A stretch of 64,000 bases of DNA from an uncultured Coriobacteriaceae bacterium (GCA_944320725.1 CALUIM010000002.1:62001-126000), one strand, 5' to 3'; counted from the stretch's first letter, positions 27,063-36,819 are shown. Translations and numbers: made by a program. Notes: generated by a model from the letters alone, not told the origin.

Positions 27063-28783
27063 GAGGCATCGCCTCCTTCGGTTGGGGCGACGGTATCGGC
27101 GAGCGTGCCGCCGGTCGTCGCGGGGTCAGCTGCCGGAGCGTCGGCGTCGGTTGCGGGGTCGCTCGCCACGCCTGCCGCCTCGGCCTCTTGGGTGCTGTTG
27201 CGGATAGCTTCGGCGTTTTCCACCTGCTGGGTTTGCTCGGCGTCGATTTGCCGGCGGTACTGGGTCACCGTGTCGCGCGCGCTATCCAGGCTTTGCTGAG
27301 GGATGCCCGCGCGCAGGCGGTTCTGGGTGTCCTCGGGCAGGTCGTCGAGCGAGATGGTGGTCTCGTCGCGCACCCAGTGCAAATCGATCCCTAGGACCGA
27401 TTCGGGGATGCCCGTGTAGATGGCCACGCAATCGTTATGAACGCCCAGGTAGAACGAGTTGTTAATCGAGATGACGCCGGCGGCGATGGCAATCACGAGT
27501 GCGGCGACGAGGGTTGCCGCGGCAATGAGGATGTTGCGCTTGTGCCGGCGCACCGTCTCGCGCATGCGGCCGTCGTCCACAAGGTCAACCACCACCACGG
27601 TCACGTTGTCGCCGCCGCCGGCGGCGAGCGCGGCATCGACCAGGTTGTCGGTGCAGATCTGCGCGGTGGAGGATTGCTGGGCGATGGTCTCGATCTCGCT
27701 ATCGGGAATCATGCTCGAGAGACCGTCCGAGCACAGGATGAGCCGGTCGCCCTCTTCGATGTTGAGCTGGAAGTGGTCGGCGTACATGGCCGGATCGGAG
27801 CCCAGCGCGCGGGTGATAACCGAGCGGTTTGGATGCACGCGGGCCTCGTCGGCGGTAATCTCGCCTGCGTCGACGAGCTCTTCCACATAGGAGTGGTCGC
27901 GCGTCACGCGGATGAGCGTGCCCTCGTGCACCAGGTAGGCGCGCGAATCGCCCACGTGCGCAATGGCGATCTTATCGCCCTCGATGTAGGCGCAGGTAGC
28001 GGTGCAGCCCATGCCGGGTTTGCCCAAGCCGTTCGCTGCGGCCTCGATAACGGCGGCGTTGGCCGCCTCGACCGCGCGGGCAAGCAGCGCCGGGTCGGCC
28101 GATTTGGGCCCGAGCTTCGCGATGGTCTCGACCGCGATGGACGAGGCAACCTCGCCCGCGGCATGGCCGCCCATGCCGTCGCACACGCAGAAGAGCGGCG
28201 ACTGCACGAGGTAGGAGTCTTCGTTATGCTCGCGTACGCAGCCCACGTCGGAGCGAGCGCCCCACATGAGCATCGTGGTGGTGCCAGCGTCGTAGGTGGA
28301 GTCGGTGTCGATGCGTTCTTCGGGCAGCGCCTCGAAGCTCTGGGTGGAGCCGGGGTCGCTGAGCTTCGCCTCGATGGCGTCGACGTCGATCTCGGCCGTG
28401 GTGGCAGGGGAGTGCGTGCCCTCGGGCGCCGCCTCCACCTCCTGTGCCTCATCGGTTGCGGGCTCGGCATCCGCTGGAGCAGGCGCTTCGGGTGCCATGG
28501 CGGCAAAGAGCGCGTCCTCGCCGTCGTCTGACATCTCAGCGGCGGCGATGGGCTCCGCAGCGTCCATCCCGGCTTCGGCCTCGACCGGTTCCGCGGGCGC
28601 CGCATGCGCACCGAGCGGCTCGGCAGCGGCCTCCTCAGCATGAAGCGGAACCTCTGCCGGCTCGGGCGCCTCAGGCTGCGACGGCGCCGCATGGGCCGGG
28701 ACGAACGAGGCGTCCGGTGTGCGGGGCGCATCCTGGGCGGGCGCCGCGTGCGCGGGTACGAAGGTGTTCTCCTCGCCCGTCAT
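27059..28783 (-). CDS. PP2C-family serine/threonine phosphatase with Ala/Pro-rich extension
   Basis: This is the phosphatase that opposes the PASTA kinase (PstP/PrpC-like). The 574-residue protein starts with an unusual 165-residue Ala/Pro/Glu-rich region carrying FVPAHAAP twice (residues 8-15 and 27-34). The PP2C domain follows (about 172-402), with EHNEDSY, CDGMGGH (Asp202), GDSRAYL (Asp278), CSDGLSS (Asp353) and GGGDNVT (Asp392). A membrane span lies at about 417-440, then an outside tail ending in an Ala/Asp-rich stretch. ATG 28783 overlaps the upstream FHA gene stop as ATGA. Confidence 0.93.
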   Translation of the reverse strand: MTGEENTFVPAHAAPAQDAPRTPDASFVPAHAAPSQPEAPEPAEVPLHAEEAAAEPLGAHAAPAEPVEAEAGMDAAEPIAAAEMSDDGEDALFAAMAPEAPAPADAEPATDEAQEVEAAPEGTHSPATTAEIDVDAIEAKLSDPGSTQSFEALPEERIDTDSTYDAGTTTMLMWGARSDVGCVREHNEDSYLVQSPLFCVCDGMGGHAAGEVASSIAVETIAKLGPKSADPALLARAVEAANAAVIEAAANGLGKPGMGCTATCAYIEGDKIAIAHVGDSRAYLVHEGTLIRVTRDHSYVEELVDAGEITADEARVHPNRSVITRALGSDPAMYADHFQLNIEEGDRLILCSDGLSSMIPDSEIETIAQQSSTAQICTDNLVDAALAAGGGDNVTVVVVDLVDDGRMRETVRRHKRNILIAAATLVAALVIAIAAGVISINNSFYLGVHNDCVAIYTGIPESVLGIDLHWVRDETTISLDDLPEDTQNRLRAGIPQQSLDSARDTVTQYRRQIDAEQTQQVENAEAIRNSTQEAEAAGVASDPATDADAPAADPATTGGTLADTVAPTEGGDAS

Positions 28784-29193
28784 CGGCGATTCACTTTCAT
28801 GACTACATCGCCAATCTGCACCTCATCGCCCTCACGCAGGGTTGCGGGCTCCACGAGCATACGGCCGTTTACGAGCGTGCCGTTGAGCGAGTTGAGGTCT
28901 TCGATCACAAGCGCCGGGCCCTGCAGCGAGAAGCGCGCATGCGAGGCCGAGACGAAGGGCTCGTTGATGCAGATGTCGGACGAGGGCGAGCGGCCCACGA
29001 TTACGGGGCCGAGCATGTCGACATGGATGCCGCGGATGCCGCGGGGACCCTTGTCGACGTCGATGGTCCAGATCGCAGAGTCGCGGCGCTGGCCGCGCAC
29101 CAGCCCCACGCCGGTTTTCATGACGGCGAACAGGAAGATGTACAGCAGCACCACCAGGACGATGCGACCTATGAACAAAACGATATCGATCAC
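28780..29193 (-). CDS. Membrane-anchored FHA-domain protein (FhaB/FipA-like)
   Basis: This is a 137-residue protein with an N-terminal membrane span (about 5-25) and a C-terminal FHA domain (about 60-135) that binds phosphothreonine. FHA signatures are IVGRSPSSDICI, VSASHARF and NSLNGTLVNG. In related loci FhaB recruits phosphorylated wall proteins. The start is GTG 29193, five bases after the FhaA-like stop. The stop overlaps the PP2C start. Confidence 0.92.
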   Translation of the reverse strand: MIDIVLFIGRIVLVVLLYIFLFAVMKTGVGLVRGQRRDSAIWTIDVDKGPRGIRGIHVDMLGPVIVGRSPSSDICINEPFVSASHARFSLQGPALVIEDLNSLNGTLVNGRMLVEPATLREGDEVQIGDVVMKVNRR

Positions 29194-29198
29194 GTGGA

Positions 29199-30215
29199 TC
29201 AGCCCCTAAACTCGAAGGTGGAGAGGCCAAAGGTGAGCAGGTCGCCGTCGCGCAGCGGGCAGCGCGTGATGCGGCGGTTGTTGACCATCGTGCCATTGGT
29301 GGAGCGCAGGTCCTCGATCGACCAATCCTGGCCGGTAAAGGTGAGCTGCGCATGGCGGCGCGAGACGTTGGGGTCGCGCAGGACCACGTTGGATGCGGCG
29401 CGCTCGCGGCCGATGATGCACTGCGAGCCGTTCACCTCGTGCACGTCGCCCGTGACCACGTCGACAAGCTGGGCGTGCGGCTGGGCCGGCGCGGCGTTGC
29501 GCGTGCCTGCCATGTTCGCGGCGATGCTTGCGGCGGCACCCATGGCTGCTCCCGTGGCGGCCGCGCCGCCCATGCCGGCGATCTGCTCGCGCATGATGGT
29601 CTTAGGCACCGGGATGGGTGCGGCGGCGGGATCGGGCATGCTGGGCGCGAAGGGATCGGCCGCGGCGTCATCTGCGAGGTCGGGTGCCACAGCGGGCACG
29701 CGGCTGCTCGCGAGCTGGGCGCTTGCGCGCGGCGCGGGCTCGGGCTGGCTGGGAACCGAGATGGGCATCGGGGCCGATTGGCGGCGCGACTGCGCGGGCA
29801 TGCTCTGCGAGAGGCCCTGCTGGTAGGCGCGCTCCTCCTCGTACAGGCGCCCCAAGGTGGGGGCGTCGACGTTTTCGGCAAACACCGAGAACTTACCGCT
29901 CTTGAGCGACGGGTCGATCATAAAGCGGACAAGCGGCTCGCCCACGAAGACGTAGCGCTTCTTCTCGGCCTGGGCCTTCACAAACTCGCTGATCTCGCGC
30001 GAGAGCTCCGGGTAGTACGGGGCCATGAGCGGGTCGTCGTCGTTGGCGATGAGGATGGTATAGAGGGCCGGTGCGGTGTTAACACCGTTGATCACCAGCG
30101 TCTGATCCTCCATCTCCCGCGCCGCCTGCTTGGCGAGCTTCTTAAAGGAGAACGGGGCTCGGGTAGCACCGAAGATGCCCGCCACGTGGTCCTCAAAGAT
30201 ATTCAGGAAATTCAC
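29199..30215 (-). CDS. FhaA-type DUF3662/FHA-domain protein
   Basis: This is a 338-residue cytoplasmic protein. Residues 1-125 form the DUF3662 domain, reading FEDHVAGIFGATRAPFSFKKLA at the N-terminus. A long Pro/Ala/Met-rich linker (about 130-260) follows, then an FHA domain (about 262-338) with IIGRERAASNVV, VSRRHAQL and RSTNGTMVNN. FhaA is a substrate and scaffold of PknB in mycobacteria. GTG 30215 overlaps the stop of the upstream kinase gene as GTGA, so translation is coupled. Confidence 0.92.
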   Translation of the reverse strand: MNFLNIFEDHVAGIFGATRAPFSFKKLAKQAAREMEDQTLVINGVNTAPALYTILIANDDDPLMAPYYPELSREISEFVKAQAEKKRYVFVGEPLVRFMIDPSLKSGKFSVFAENVDAPTLGRLYEEERAYQQGLSQSMPAQSRRQSAPMPISVPSQPEPAPRASAQLASSRVPAVAPDLADDAAADPFAPSMPDPAAAPIPVPKTIMREQIAGMGGAAATGAAMGAAASIAANMAGTRNAAPAQPHAQLVDVVTGDVHEVNGSQCIIGRERAASNVVLRDPNVSRRHAQLTFTGQDWSIEDLRSTNGTMVNNRRITRCPLRDGDLLTFGLSTFEFRG

Positions 30216-32053
30216 GAACGATCAGCCTCCGCTAGTTCTTTTCTATATCCGAGCAATTTTACACATATACAAAGCAGTATAGAGGAAAGGGTGCCTACGC
30301 CGAGGGCTATGGCGGGCGTTGGGCTGCTCACGCTGGCAATTTCCATAGGGTTTGCAAGACAGAGCAGCAAAACAACCATAATTCCCGGAGTAAGGCAGCA
30401 TATGGGAAACAGCTTGGTTCCGCGGGCGTCGAGCACATTGCGCCAGAGACGCCTGAGCAGCATGCTCGCTGCTACGGCAATAAGGACGGCGATTGCAGCG
30501 CCCACGATGAAGCGCAGGCTCACCAGCGCGGAGAGGGCCTCGAGCGAGCTGAGTGTGCCCGCTGCACCAACCGCCGTCTCGAAGAGCCGCGAGAAGATGA
30601 GACCTACCGCCACCGATGCCGCTGCGCTCACGGGGGAGAGGAAGTACCCCGCAACGGCGGCGATGGGGCCGGCAAGCAGCACGGTGTCACCGGTGAGCGC
30701 GCCGGCGGCAACGCATGCTGTCATAACCGCGCTCGTTGCGGGGTTGGTGCGGCCCCAGGCATACCACCATCCCGCCATCACGGCGAGGAAAAGCGATGCG
30801 ATGGCCAACACGCCCAGCAAATCGGTGGAGGTGAGAATCATCATCATGAAACCCGTGGCGACAAGCGCCGAGCCCAGCTGCGGGGCCACGCCCGCCGCCA
30901 CGCCGATTGCCAGCGCGGCAATAACGCCGCCGAGCACGCCCGAAAGCCCCATCGTTTCAAGGAGCGCGTACGTTCCCACGGCAACGGATGCCCCCGCGAG
31001 CACACCCACCACGGCCCGACGCGCCTGCGGGTACCGGCTGCCCAGATAGCCTTCGGCAGGATCAAGTTCCCATACGCGCCCCTGGCCGCAGGTGCCGTCG
31101 GCCTCGTCGTCAAGGTCGTCGGCGGTGAGCTCGGCGATGATGCGGGCGAGGCTCGCCCGCCCCGCCCGCGGGTTGCCCAGCCGCTCGAGGAAACGGTCGC
31201 CAAAGTCGTCGACAGTGGCGGGGCGGTCGTCGGGGTGGGGTGCGAGGGCGCCTTCCAGGGTGAGCTCGGAGAGCTCGGGGATATCGGGAAGCAGCTGCGA
31301 GGGCTGGATGACGCCCTGATTGATGCGTTTAATTGAATCGGCCGGCGTACCGGCGCGGAAGGGTGCGGTACCGCAGAGCGATTCGTAGAGCACGGCGCCC
31401 AGAGAGAAGATGTCGGCGCGCTCGTCCACTGCGGCGCCGATAATCTGCTCGGGCGGCATGTAGCCCACGGTGCCGCCGCGCGCGTCACCATAGCCCGCCG
31501 CCATGCTGAGCGTCGCCATGCCAAAGTCGGTGAGCTTAACGTGCCCGCTGCGGTCGATAAGCACGTTGGCAGGCTTGATATCGAGGTGGAGCACGCCGTT
31601 TTCATGTGCGAAGGAGAGCGCCTGAACAAGTGCGTCGCCAATGCAGGCGGCTTCGTCGTAGGTGAGCGAATGACCGTCTACCTGCGCTAAAAACTCCTCG
31701 AGCGACATGCCGTCGACGTACTCCATGACAAGGTAGGCATATGCGTCGTCGTAGGTGAAGTCGATCACGGAGACGATGTTAGGGTGCTGCAGCATGCTTG
31801 CGGTGCGCGCCTCGGCAAGTGCGGTTTCGCGCGTCTCGGCGGGTTCGGTGCTCGTGCGCGTGGCAAGCGGCATGCGCTTGATCGCAACGCGTCGCTGCAG
31901 CCGCGCATCGAGGCAGATTTCCACGCTGCCAAAGCCGCCGGTGGCGCGTGTCTCGAGTGGACGGTACCGCTTGAGCAGGGTAGCGCCGCCCGCCCCGTGC
32001 GCCGTAGCGCCCGGGTACGATGAACTCGGGGTATGTTGCGAGAATAGCGGCAT
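30212..32053 (-). CDS. Ser/Thr protein kinase with polytopic membrane C-terminal domain
   Basis: This is a 613-residue second kinase of the locus. Residues about 28-290 form the kinase domain: ATGGFGSV glycine loop, Lys59, catalytic-loop HLDIKPANV with Asp158, and DFG 176-178. The usual HRD arginine is Leu157, so it is a non-RD kinase. Residues about 345-605 contain eight to ten hydrophobic segments rather than PASTA repeats, a rare layout that I do not recognise from a characterised family. ATG 32053 follows AAGGA. It is the first gene of the coupled kinase-FHA-FHA-PP2C-RodA/PBP-pknB series. Confidence 0.88.
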   Translation of the reverse strand: MPLFSQHTPSSSYPGATAHGAGGATLLKRYRPLETRATGGFGSVEICLDARLQRRVAIKRMPLATRTSTEPAETRETALAEARTASMLQHPNIVSVIDFTYDDAYAYLVMEYVDGMSLEEFLAQVDGHSLTYDEAACIGDALVQALSFAHENGVLHLDIKPANVLIDRSGHVKLTDFGMATLSMAAGYGDARGGTVGYMPPEQIIGAAVDERADIFSLGAVLYESLCGTAPFRAGTPADSIKRINQGVIQPSQLLPDIPELSELTLEGALAPHPDDRPATVDDFGDRFLERLGNPRAGRASLARIIAELTADDLDDEADGTCGQGRVWELDPAEGYLGSRYPQARRAVVGVLAGASVAVGTYALLETMGLSGVLGGVIAALAIGVAAGVAPQLGSALVATGFMMMILTSTDLLGVLAIASLFLAVMAGWWYAWGRTNPATSAVMTACVAAGALTGDTVLLAGPIAAVAGYFLSPVSAAASVAVGLIFSRLFETAVGAAGTLSSLEALSALVSLRFIVGAAIAVLIAVAASMLLRRLWRNVLDARGTKLFPICCLTPGIMVVLLLCLANPMEIASVSSPTPAIALGVGTLSSILLCICVKLLGYRKELAEADRS

Positions 32054-32186
32054 GGCGGTCCTTGGGTGCGTTTATGGTTCGTATGCGCGATGCCCGGCAT
32101 CGGGCGCGCCTCACCGGGATAGGTGAATGCGGCACGCAGCCGATGCTGCGCATACCATGGTATCACGTGCGGCAAGCCCGCTTGGC

Positions 32187-32702
32187 TTACGAGCTGCGTG
32201 ACGACAAAAACGTCTCGAAATCCTCGGCGGTTCCTTGGATGAACGATGCCCGCGGCACCACGAGCCCCTCTTCGCCAAAGATGAGAACAAACATGAGGTC
32301 GTCGGCGAGCACGCGCTCGAGCTTCTCGAACGGGAAGTACCGCGAGCGGCCGTCGCGCGCGAAGACCATGGCGCCGTCCGACGAGACCGCGATGCGGCGG
32401 AATCGGTTGCCAAAACTGCCCGTATCCTGCTCGATTGCGTCGATGTAGTGGCGAGCGAGACGATGATGCAGGCCCTGTTGATACCACAGACAGAACAACC
32501 CCACGGCAGCCAGCATAACGCCTGCCCATCCAAAGAGATGTCCCGATGCAACGATGGCAGCTCCTATCAGCACAAACACCACGCCCGCAACAACCATGGC
32601 CTTGCGCTGGCCCGATTGCGCCTGGAGCCGCGCGAAATTGGTGAGCAGGTCATTCTCATAGAGATATTCGTTCATGAACAGGATGTCGTTCGAAGCGTCC
32701 AT
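32187..32702 (-). CDS. YcxB-like two-span membrane protein
   Basis: This is a 171-residue protein with two adjacent hydrophobic spans (about residues 35-78), then a soluble domain with VSSDGAMVFARDGRSRYFPFEKLERV and LVVPRASF segments that resemble YcxB-family proteins. The function is unknown. ATG 32702 is set by AGGAGG six bases upstream. It precedes the kinase gene by 133 bp on the same strand and may share its regulation; its upstream region contains the 21-bp inverted-repeat cassette. Confidence 0.7.
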   Translation of the reverse strand: MDASNDILFMNEYLYENDLLTNFARLQAQSGQRKAMVVAGVVFVLIGAAIVASGHLFGWAGVMLAAVGLFCLWYQQGLHHRLARHYIDAIEQDTGSFGNRFRRIAVSSDGAMVFARDGRSRYFPFEKLERVLADDLMFVLIFGEEGLVVPRASFIQGTAEDFETFLSSRSS

Positions 32703-32861
32703 CGCATGCCTCCTGATGGGATTGGCTGTCGTAATTGTACGCTTTCGCGCCAATTGCGGGTCGATTGACGCTGCGTTGCAAATATGGAGCAGTTTTTACA
32801 AGGTTTGAAGTACGTTTCATCGCAAGTTCTTTGAGCTTTCTGCGATTTTGGCGCTGCGTAT

Positions 32862-32988
32862 AAGATTTGTTCGTTTCAAAGGTCATGCCGCCACGTATGC
32901 AAAAAAGGTCCAAGCGTTCTACCTGCGGAATCTTTGCAACAAATGTTGTGTATATATGGGGGACCACCCTTTGAAACGAACAAATCTT
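32862..32988. repeat. 127-bp cassette with perfect 21-bp inverted repeats
   Basis: The arm at 32862-32882 (beginning AAGATTTGTTCGTTTCAAAG) is the exact reverse complement of 32968-32988, enclosing 85 bp. The interior includes AT-rich TATATATG near 32951 and could hold a promoter. An 8-base AAGATTTG fragment recurs at about 33043. No gene lies in the 397-bp gap 32703-33099 apart from this. It is a candidate invertible promoter or MITE; its arms differ from those of the 8775 cassette. Confidence 0.68.
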
Positions 32989-33099
32989 TATGAGGCGTTG
33001 GATTTTTAGAAATCAGAGGGCAGAGGGTATCATTAGGACCACAAAGATTTGCTGAAAATGGGCGATCTTCGGGGCTCGTGACGGAGAGGAGAGGCGCCG

Positions 33100-33294
33100 A
33101 TGGCCGATGCCGAGCGTTTGAGATCATATGAGGCGTTTGCTGCGCAGGCACGTGCCGAACTTGCCGACGTTACGCAGCGTATGGACGCGCTTCGTGCCGA
33201 GAACAAGGTGAAGACCGCCACGTATCGCCAGCTGTTCGCAACGCGCATGACACTCAAGGACATTGATCGCAGGCTTGCCGAGCACGGGCTGTAG
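33100..33294 (+). CDS. Small helical protein upstream of dnaX
   Basis: This is a 64-residue, charged, probably all-helical protein (QARAELADVTQRMDALRAEN coiled-coil segment). GAGAGGAG precedes ATG 33100, which supports translation. It lies 77 bp upstream of dnaX on the same strand and probably shares its transcript. I recognise no family. Confidence 0.6.
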   Translation: MADAERLRSYEAFAAQARAELADVTQRMDALRAENKVKTATYRQLFATRMTLKDIDRRLAEHGL

Positions 33295-33371
33295 CGCCTG
33301 CGGGGCAACGGGGCGCTGGGCAGCCTGTGCGGTAATGCGCCGAGGTGAATGATTCGATAGCGAGGAGACAC

Positions 33372-35912
33372 ATGGAATCGCTCTACAGGAAATACCGTCC
33401 GCTCACGTTTGAGAGCGTGGTGGGCCAGCAGCATATCGTTTCCACCCTCGAGCACGCAGTGACCGAGGGGCGACTCTCCCATGCCTACCTGTTCTGCGGT
33501 CCGCGCGGCACGGGCAAGACCACGATGGCACGCATCCTCGCGAAGGCACTGTTGTGCGAGCGCGCTGCTGCCGCTCGCGCCGAGGGAGCTGCTGGGTGCA
33601 TGCCCGACGGTACCTGCGCCGAGTGCGAGCAAATCGCCGAGGGCACGCATCCAGATGTCTACGAGCTCGACGCTGCGAGCCGCACCGGCGTGGATAACGT
33701 GCGCGAGGAGATCATTGGATCGGTGAACTTTGCTCCGGTGCGCGGCGCGTACAAGATCTATATCATCGACGAGGTGCACATGCTCACCACGGCGGCGTTC
33801 AACGCGCTGCTCAAGACGCTCGAAGAACCACCGAGCCACGTGGTGTTCGTGCTATGCACGACCGACCCTCAAAAGATTCCCGAGACCATTTTGAGCCGCT
33901 GTCAGCGCTTCGATTTTCACCGCATTGGCAACGACGACATTGTGGGCCGGCTCGCCTACATCTGCGCGCAGGAGGGCTTTGACTACGACGACGAGGCGCT
34001 TCAGATTGTCGCCAAGCACGCTCGCGGCGGCATGCGCGACGCGCTTTCCACGCTCGAGCAGCTTTCGGTGTTTGGCAATGGCGCGGTGCATGCCGATGAT
34101 GCCCGGTCGCTGTTGGGCGAGGTGGCCGGCTCGGTGCTTGCCGAGTTTAGCCGCGCAATCGCCGCGCGCGATGTGGCGGGCCTGTTTGGGCTGGTACGCG
34201 CACAAGTTGAAGATGGCGGCGACCTCATGGAGCTCACGCGCGACCTTGTTGCGCACATGCGCGATGTGTACATGGTGCGCGTGGCGGGCGCCCGTCGCGA
34301 GGTGCTCGATGCCACGCCCGAAGAGCTGGCGCTGCTTGAAGAGGAGGCGGCGCAGTTCAAGGGTGCCGACCGCTTGGCGCGCGTCCTTACGGTGCTCGAT
34401 GATGCAGCGCTCGAGATGCGCGCTGCCGCCGACACGCGTCTGGTGCTCGAGATTGCACTCACGCGGCTTGCGCGCCCCGAGGCCGACCTCACGCTTGAGG
34501 CGCTGGCAGAGCGTTTGGACCGCATCGAGGCACAGCTTGCCGCCGGCGTGCCGTCGGCGCCGATGAGCGCGCACGATGTCGCCGCGATGACCGGGGCGAA
34601 AACCGGCGCCTCCAAGCCTGCCGTTGCGGCACCTGCCGCCACGACGCCCGTTGCCGAGCGAGTTGCGGCGACGCCGGCTGCGGTACCCGCCGCTGTAACG
34701 CCGGCCGCGCCCCAGAAAACCGAAGATGCTGCGCCGGTGCATACGAAAGCCGCTGCTACGGCTTCTACCGCTGCCGCACAGCCGGCGCCGCGCCCCGCGC
34801 CCGCGTCGGCTGCACCCGTGCAGCCAGCGGCATCCCAGGCTGCTGCAAAGCCGCCCGTGCAGGCGAAACAGCCTGCTGAGCAATCCACGCCGTCTGCCGC
34901 TCCCGCGCAGCAGCCGTCGGCACAGCCGGAGGCTGCCTCACCTGCGGCCCATACTCCCGTGAGCGACCAGGGTGATCTGCAGCGCAAGTGGGCGGAAGTC
35001 GTGAAGCACGTTACCGCGGCGCAGCCATCGCGCGGCGCGCTGCTGCAGAGTGCGCGCGCCCAAAGTGATGACGGCGACACGCTCACGGTTGCGTTTCCAG
35101 CCGGCTCGAGCTTCGCGGTCAAGATGCTCGGCCGCGCCGATTCGCAGGCGGTGGTGCTCCCGCAGGTGGCGGCGGTCTTCGGCCAACGCTCGCTTGCCTT
35201 TGTGATGGGCGATGCGCCTGTGTCGAAGCCGGCGGCGCCAAAGCCGACGGCACAGACGGCGGCGGTTCCAGAGCCCACGGCCAATGCGACCCAAACCCCT
35301 GCGGCATCTACACCCGCACCCGCGCCTCAGGCGCCCGCAACTCCGGCCGAGCCCACCCCTCAGGTGCATGCCAGGCATGAGGCCCAACCCCAGCCTGAGC
35401 CCGCGCCGGTAGCCCAGACATCCGCGCCTGCGCCCGCACCGGCGTCGGTCGATCAGACGAGCGGTCCCACCGTGGTGCCCGAGGCCGATGTCGAGGCGGA
35501 TCGCCGGGCCTGGGAGGACGAGGCCGTGCCGTATGACGATGCGTTTATCGCAACGTATGCCGAGGAAGACGACCTGCCGCCCTTCGACATGCCCGAGGCG
35601 GGCAGCGTCGCTTCGGGTGCAAGCCCCGCACCTGCAGCGCCGGCGCCCCGTGAGTCGACGTCCACCACTCAGCCGGCTCCGGCTGCGTCAGCCGTGGCTC
35701 CCTCGCCGAGTCCCGTGCCTGCTCAGGCTCCAGCCGCCGCGCCGGCCGCGCAGCCTGCGCCCCCCGCTTCACCCGCGCCCGCCTTCGATGCCGCGCCGTT
35801 TGGTACGGCGGATGCCGGCGAGGTGATCCCACAGTCGAGCGAGGAGCAAAAGGAGATGCTCTCCAACATCTTCGGGGCTACCACGGTCTTCAAGATGGAA
35901 GGTGGCCAGTAG
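33372..35912 (+). CDS. dnaX: DNA polymerase III subunit gamma/tau
   Basis: This is the clamp-loader ATPase, 846 residues. The AAA+ domain has Walker A GPRGTGKT (43-50), zinc-site cysteines 62, 76, 82 and 85, Walker B IIDEVHML and a sensor SRCQRFDF. Domain III ends at about 365. The remainder is an exceptionally Ala/Pro-rich tail, interrupted by a folded block at about 545-625 (LQRKWAEVVKHV to RSLAFVMG) and a conserved-looking terminal NIFGATTVFKME. ATG 33372 follows GAGGAG. I saw no A-AAA-AAG slippery site for a shorter gamma form. ybaB-recR, its usual neighbours, lie 7.4 kb downstream. Confidence 0.95.
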   Translation: MESLYRKYRPLTFESVVGQQHIVSTLEHAVTEGRLSHAYLFCGPRGTGKTTMARILAKALLCERAAAARAEGAAGCMPDGTCAECEQIAEGTHPDVYELDAASRTGVDNVREEIIGSVNFAPVRGAYKIYIIDEVHMLTTAAFNALLKTLEEPPSHVVFVLCTTDPQKIPETILSRCQRFDFHRIGNDDIVGRLAYICAQEGFDYDDEALQIVAKHARGGMRDALSTLEQLSVFGNGAVHADDARSLLGEVAGSVLAEFSRAIAARDVAGLFGLVRAQVEDGGDLMELTRDLVAHMRDVYMVRVAGARREVLDATPEELALLEEEAAQFKGADRLARVLTVLDDAALEMRAAADTRLVLEIALTRLARPEADLTLEALAERLDRIEAQLAAGVPSAPMSAHDVAAMTGAKTGASKPAVAAPAATTPVAERVAATPAAVPAAVTPAAPQKTEDAAPVHTKAAATASTAAAQPAPRPAPASAAPVQPAASQAAAKPPVQAKQPAEQSTPSAAPAQQPSAQPEAASPAAHTPVSDQGDLQRKWAEVVKHVTAAQPSRGALLQSARAQSDDGDTLTVAFPAGSSFAVKMLGRADSQAVVLPQVAAVFGQRSLAFVMGDAPVSKPAAPKPTAQTAAVPEPTANATQTPAASTPAPAPQAPATPAEPTPQVHARHEAQPQPEPAPVAQTSAPAPAPASVDQTSGPTVVPEADVEADRRAWEDEAVPYDDAFIATYAEEDDLPPFDMPEAGSVASGASPAPAAPAPRESTSTTQPAPAASAVAPSPSPVPAQAPAAAPAAQPAPPASPAPAFDAAPFGTADAGEVIPQSSEEQKEMLSNIFGATTVFKMEGGQ

Positions 35913-36057
35913 GGGGCTCAGCGTCTTCGCAGGCGGATAACACCATGGTTTATGTCGTAGTTTCGTGGTGCAAAGATGTGCCACGACGGGGATGGCATTT
36001 TGGCCGAATAATGGTACATTATGATGATTAGCTCATAAGAACCACATAGGATCGTCT

Positions 36058-36819
36058 ATGCCACTTGTTGACCGAAACATCAAAGTCCCGCTGCACTATC
36101 AGATGTATCTCGATCTGCTCAAGCGCATCCAGTCCGGCGCGCTCGCACCTGGCGATAAGCTTCCGCCCGAACCGCAACTCGAAAAGATTTACGACGTCAG
36201 CCGCATTACGGTCCGCCGAGCGGTGGAGATGCTCGCGCAGGAAGGCTTCGTCGAGAAATACCGCGGCAAGCGCGGCACCATCGTGTCGGGTTCGAAGCAT
36301 GATTTCGATATCGCCAAGCTCACGAGCTTCACCGATGATGCCCAGCTCTACGGCGACCGCCCAAGTTCCGAGCTTGTCGATTTCGAGCTCGTGGCGCCCG
36401 AGGAACACGTCGCCGAGGCGCTCGGCGTGAAGCCGGGGGAGAGCGTCTACCTCATCGCGCGCAAGCGCTTCCGCTCCAACGCGGTCGTGGGTTTTCATCG
36501 CGCCTACATCAAGCGCATCGGCGACCTTGATCTTGCACCCAACGAGTTCACGCCCGATGCCTCGCTTTACGCGCTTCTCGAAATGCGCGGTATTGTGCCG
36601 GCATCGGCATCCGAGGTCCTCGAGGTGCGCGTACCCTCCGAGCGCGTGCTTGAGATATTGGGCCTCGACCCGGGCACCGCGGTGTTTTATAAAGAGCGCG
36701 TGACGCGTACGGCAGACAACGAGCCGTTCGAGTATGTCGAGATGTTCTACAACCCAAACTACTACCGCTATAAGGTTGAACTCCAGCTGGCAGACAGCCC
36801 GCATCTCACGAGACCATAG
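36058..36819 (+). CDS. GntR/HutC-family regulator of the PTS cassette
   Basis: This is a 253-residue repressor. An N-terminal winged HTH (about 8-75, LPPEPQLEKIYDVSRITVRRAV) precedes a UTRA effector domain (about 95-240) typical of sugar-phosphate-responsive HutC-type proteins. ATG 36058 follows AGGATCG. It lies 198 bp upstream of the amidohydrolase-PTS operon, whose promoter is overlapped by a 14-bp palindrome, so it probably represses that operon until a sugar phosphate is made. Confidence 0.92.
   Translation: MPLVDRNIKVPLHYQMYLDLLKRIQSGALAPGDKLPPEPQLEKIYDVSRITVRRAVEMLAQEGFVEKYRGKRGTIVSGSKHDFDIAKLTSFTDDAQLYGDRPSSELVDFELVAPEEHVAEALGVKPGESVYLIARKRFRSNAVVGFHRAYIKRIGDLDLAPNEFTPDASLYALLEMRGIVPASASEVLEVRVPSERVLEILGLDPGTAVFYKERVTRTADNEPFEYVEMFYNPNYYRYKVELQLADSPHLTRP

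Noticed and set aside
33372-35912. Programmed frameshift in dnaX producing gamma
   Set aside because: No A-AAA-AAG or similar slippery heptamer followed by a stem was seen; the A runs present are in G+C context such as GCGAAAACC.
35960-35990. Terminator after dnaX (TCGTGG...CCACGA dyad)
   Set aside because: The stem is only six clean base pairs with no T run; too weak to call.
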